A DNA stretch of 15,428 bases from an uncultured Verrucomicrobiota bacterium (GTDB taxonomy: Bacteria > Verrucomicrobiota > Verrucomicrobiae > Opitutales > Opitutaceae), in contig CAMLQS010000097.1 of assembly GCA_946482165.1 (NCBI GenBank), positions 1 through 15,428 of the forward strand, read 5' to 3'. The notes beneath the pieces are model-generated. The model was not told the DNA's origin. It searched no databases and worked only from the letters and a program-made list of their open reading frames with translations. Shown in pieces: positions 14,235 through 15,428 of this stretch. Within the stretch, counting starts at the first letter, position 1, and every line of letters begins with the position of its first letter. A program made the translations under genes and the position numbers.

Positions 14235-14789
14235 ATGCCTGACTCCCCCGGCACGCTCGCAGACTCCGCCCCAACTCCGACGCGCCCCTCGCCAGGCGCA
14301 TCCCTGGCCGCGCTCTTCGAGTCCGAGGAAGGCCCGCTTCTCCAATTCGCCCTCGGCCTAGTCCGCCGCCGCTCCGTCGCGGAAGATCTCGTGCAAGAGG
14401 CCTTCCTCCGCCTCCAACCGCTCTACGCCGAAATAGATAACCCCCGCGCCTGGCTCTACCGCAGCCTCCGCAATCTCGCCCTCAACCACCTCCGGGACCA
14501 CCGCCGCGAGACCGACCTCGAAACCGACAGCACATCCGCCGACGCCGAGCTCGCCCCCGAAACCATCGCCCGCCTCGAAGCCCTCGGCCAAGTCCGCCTC
14601 CTCCTTTCCGAACTCCCGCCCGAAGACCGCGACCTCATCCGCCTGAAATACCACGAGGACCTGAAATACGACGAGATCGGCCGTCGCACCGGCATCAACC
14701 CGGGCACCGTCGGCTATCGTCTTCACCACCTCCTCAAAGGCCTCGCCGACTCGCTCCGCCGCGCCGGCGTCCAAGGCAGCCAAGGCTGA
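14235..14789 (+). CDS. ECF-type RNA polymerase sigma-70 factor
   Basis: This 184-residue protein should direct RNA polymerase to a dedicated set of promoters in response to an envelope or other signal. After a Pro/Ser/Thr-rich start (1-25), region 2 runs from about 26 to 92 with SVAEDLVQEAFLRLQPLY and RAWLYRSLRNLALNHLRD. Region 4 runs from about 120 to 175 with LPPEDRDLIRLKYHEDLKYD, then EIGRRTGINPGTVGYRLHHL as the helix-turn-helix. There is no region 3, as expected of the ECF group. The ATG at 14235 is the first in frame; it has no obvious Shine-Dalgarno and follows a C-rich leader. A membrane protein gene starts 25 nt downstream and is the likely anti-sigma partner. Confidence 0.93.
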   Translation: MPDSPGTLADSAPTPTRPSPGASLAALFESEEGPLLQFALGLVRRRSVAEDLVQEAFLRLQPLYAEIDNPRAWLYRSLRNLALNHLRDHRRETDLETDSTSADAELAPETIARLEALGQVRLLLSELPPEDRDLIRLKYHEDLKYDEIGRRTGINPGTVGYRLHHLLKGLADSLRRAGVQGSQG

Positions 14790-14814
14790 TCCGCCAAGCC
14801 GCGCCCCGCCCGCC

Positions 14815-15428
14815 ATGAATTCCGACGACTCTCTTCCTCCCCCGTCCCCCTCCGGCCCTCCGCTCGATCCCGCGCTCGAGGCGCGCATCATTGCCTGCGT
14901 CCACGGCGAAGCGTCCCCAGCCGAAATCGCGGAGATCGACCGCCTCTGCGCCGAGCACCCGGCGCTCGCCGACTTCCGCCGCCGCATCGTCGAGCTTCAC
15001 GGCCTCGCCGCCGAAGCGTTTCAGCCCGCGCCCGGCCATTTCCGCCTCGCCCCCGAACGTCGCGCCAAACTCCTCGCCGAACTCAACGCCGGCCCGGCCC
15101 ATTCCGCCAAACTCGGCGACGCGGAGATCGAGCCCATCGCGTTCGCCCGCCCGCGCCGCTGGCAAGACTGGGCCTTCCCCGCCGCCGCCTGCCTCGCCCT
15201 GATCGGGCTGCTCGGCGCCGTCGTTTTCCCTACCGTAGGCGGACATTTCGGCGTGGCATCCGAATCCAAGTTTCAAGCCGCCGCCGCGCGCACGAGCGAA
15301 CTTCGCAAGTCCATGCCCGCCCAGGCGTCAGCGCCCGCGGTCGACGGCTTCGCCGAAGCCGAGTCAACCTCCCGGTTCGCCGGAGGAAAAAACAACTCGC
15401 CAACATGGGGCGAGGATCGAGTCGAGTT
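14815..15428 (+). CDS. Single-pass membrane protein, probable anti-sigma factor, truncated by the window end
   Basis: An ATG at 14815 opens a frame of 204 codons that is still open at the window end. The product has a Pro/Ser-rich start, a helical region at about 18-70 (ALEARIIACVHGEASPAEIA, then EIDRLCAEHPALADFRRRIV), a linker, and one membrane segment at about 119-141 (WAFPAAACLALIGLLGAVVF). An Ala/Ser-rich stretch follows on the far side. No zinc-finger HxxxCxxC motif is seen. Position 25 nt after an ECF sigma gene and the topology suggest an anti-sigma factor. In related bacteria, from memory, proteins with this kind of N-terminus continue into a large von Willebrand factor A domain; that part is not in the window, so it is only a prediction. 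Confidence 0.72.
   Translation, partial: MNSDDSLPPPSPSGPPLDPALEARIIACVHGEASPAEIAEIDRLCAEHPALADFRRRIVELHGLAAEAFQPAPGHFRLAPERRAKLLAELNAGPAHSAKLGDAEIEPIAFARPRRWQDWAFPAAACLALIGLLGAVVFPTVGGHFGVASESKFQAAAARTSELRKSMPAQASAPAVDGFAEAESTSRFAGGKNNSPTWGEDRVE

Noticed and set aside
14007..15428. Exact 14-base repeat GATCGAGTCGAGTT at 14007-14020 and 15415-15428, possible attachment sites
   Set aside because: One shared 14-mer is not unlikely by chance in a window of this size, and there is no integrase or insertion between the copies.

Overview
The window reads as a chromosomal segment of a high-GC, Gram-negative bacterium, most likely a member of the Verrucomicrobiota close to Opitutaceae. The reasons are an lpxA gene for lipid A, GC-rich codon use, the style of the proteins, and two kinds of dispersed intergenic palindrome that I associate with that phylum (GGGCGTCCCGCCC units and CACRGAG/CTCYGTG units). 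The taxonomic call is an inference from memory, not a search result. No tRNA, rRNA, CRISPR array, insertion sequence or phage gene is visible.

From the left edge to about 12.46 kb every gene lies on the minus strand. Read in the direction of transcription they are: a 3-methyladenine DNA glycosylase; a phosphoserine phosphatase overlapping a putative Na+/H+ antiporter (PF07399-like); a second antiporter or ion transporter (CitMHS_2/NhaD-like); purH; trpB; an uncharacterised protein with a possible nuclease-like core; lpxA overlapping pdxA; an ErpA/IscA-type Fe-S carrier; infC; a periplasmic N-acetylmuramoyl-L-alanine amidase; and the signal peptide of a further exported protein cut by the window edge. 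Hairpins followed by T-rich tracts separate infC from the amidase gene, purH from trpB, and trpB from the uncharacterised gene, so these form several short transcription units rather than one operon.

To the right of 12.46 kb genes lie on the plus strand: an MFS transporter that starts only 27 bp from the divergent glycosylase gene, a 279 bp spacer filled mainly by a CACAGAG/CTCCGTG inverted repeat, an ECF sigma factor, and a single-pass membrane protein that runs off the window and is probably its anti-sigma partner.

Most genes are housekeeping: envelope synthesis and remodelling (lpxA, amidase), cofactors and Fe-S clusters (pdxA, erpA), translation (infC), purine, tryptophan and serine synthesis, and base-excision repair. 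The most unusual points are two tandem transporters from different families that share the same signature motifs, one with a thrombospondin-type-3-like acidic motif; an orphan protein with a PD-(D/E)xK-like pattern lacking the usual acidic residue; two terminators whose T-tracts end within 3 to 7 nt of the next start codon; and dispersed palindromes, one of which supplies the stop codon of the glycosylase gene. I see no clear-cut new defence or mobile system.
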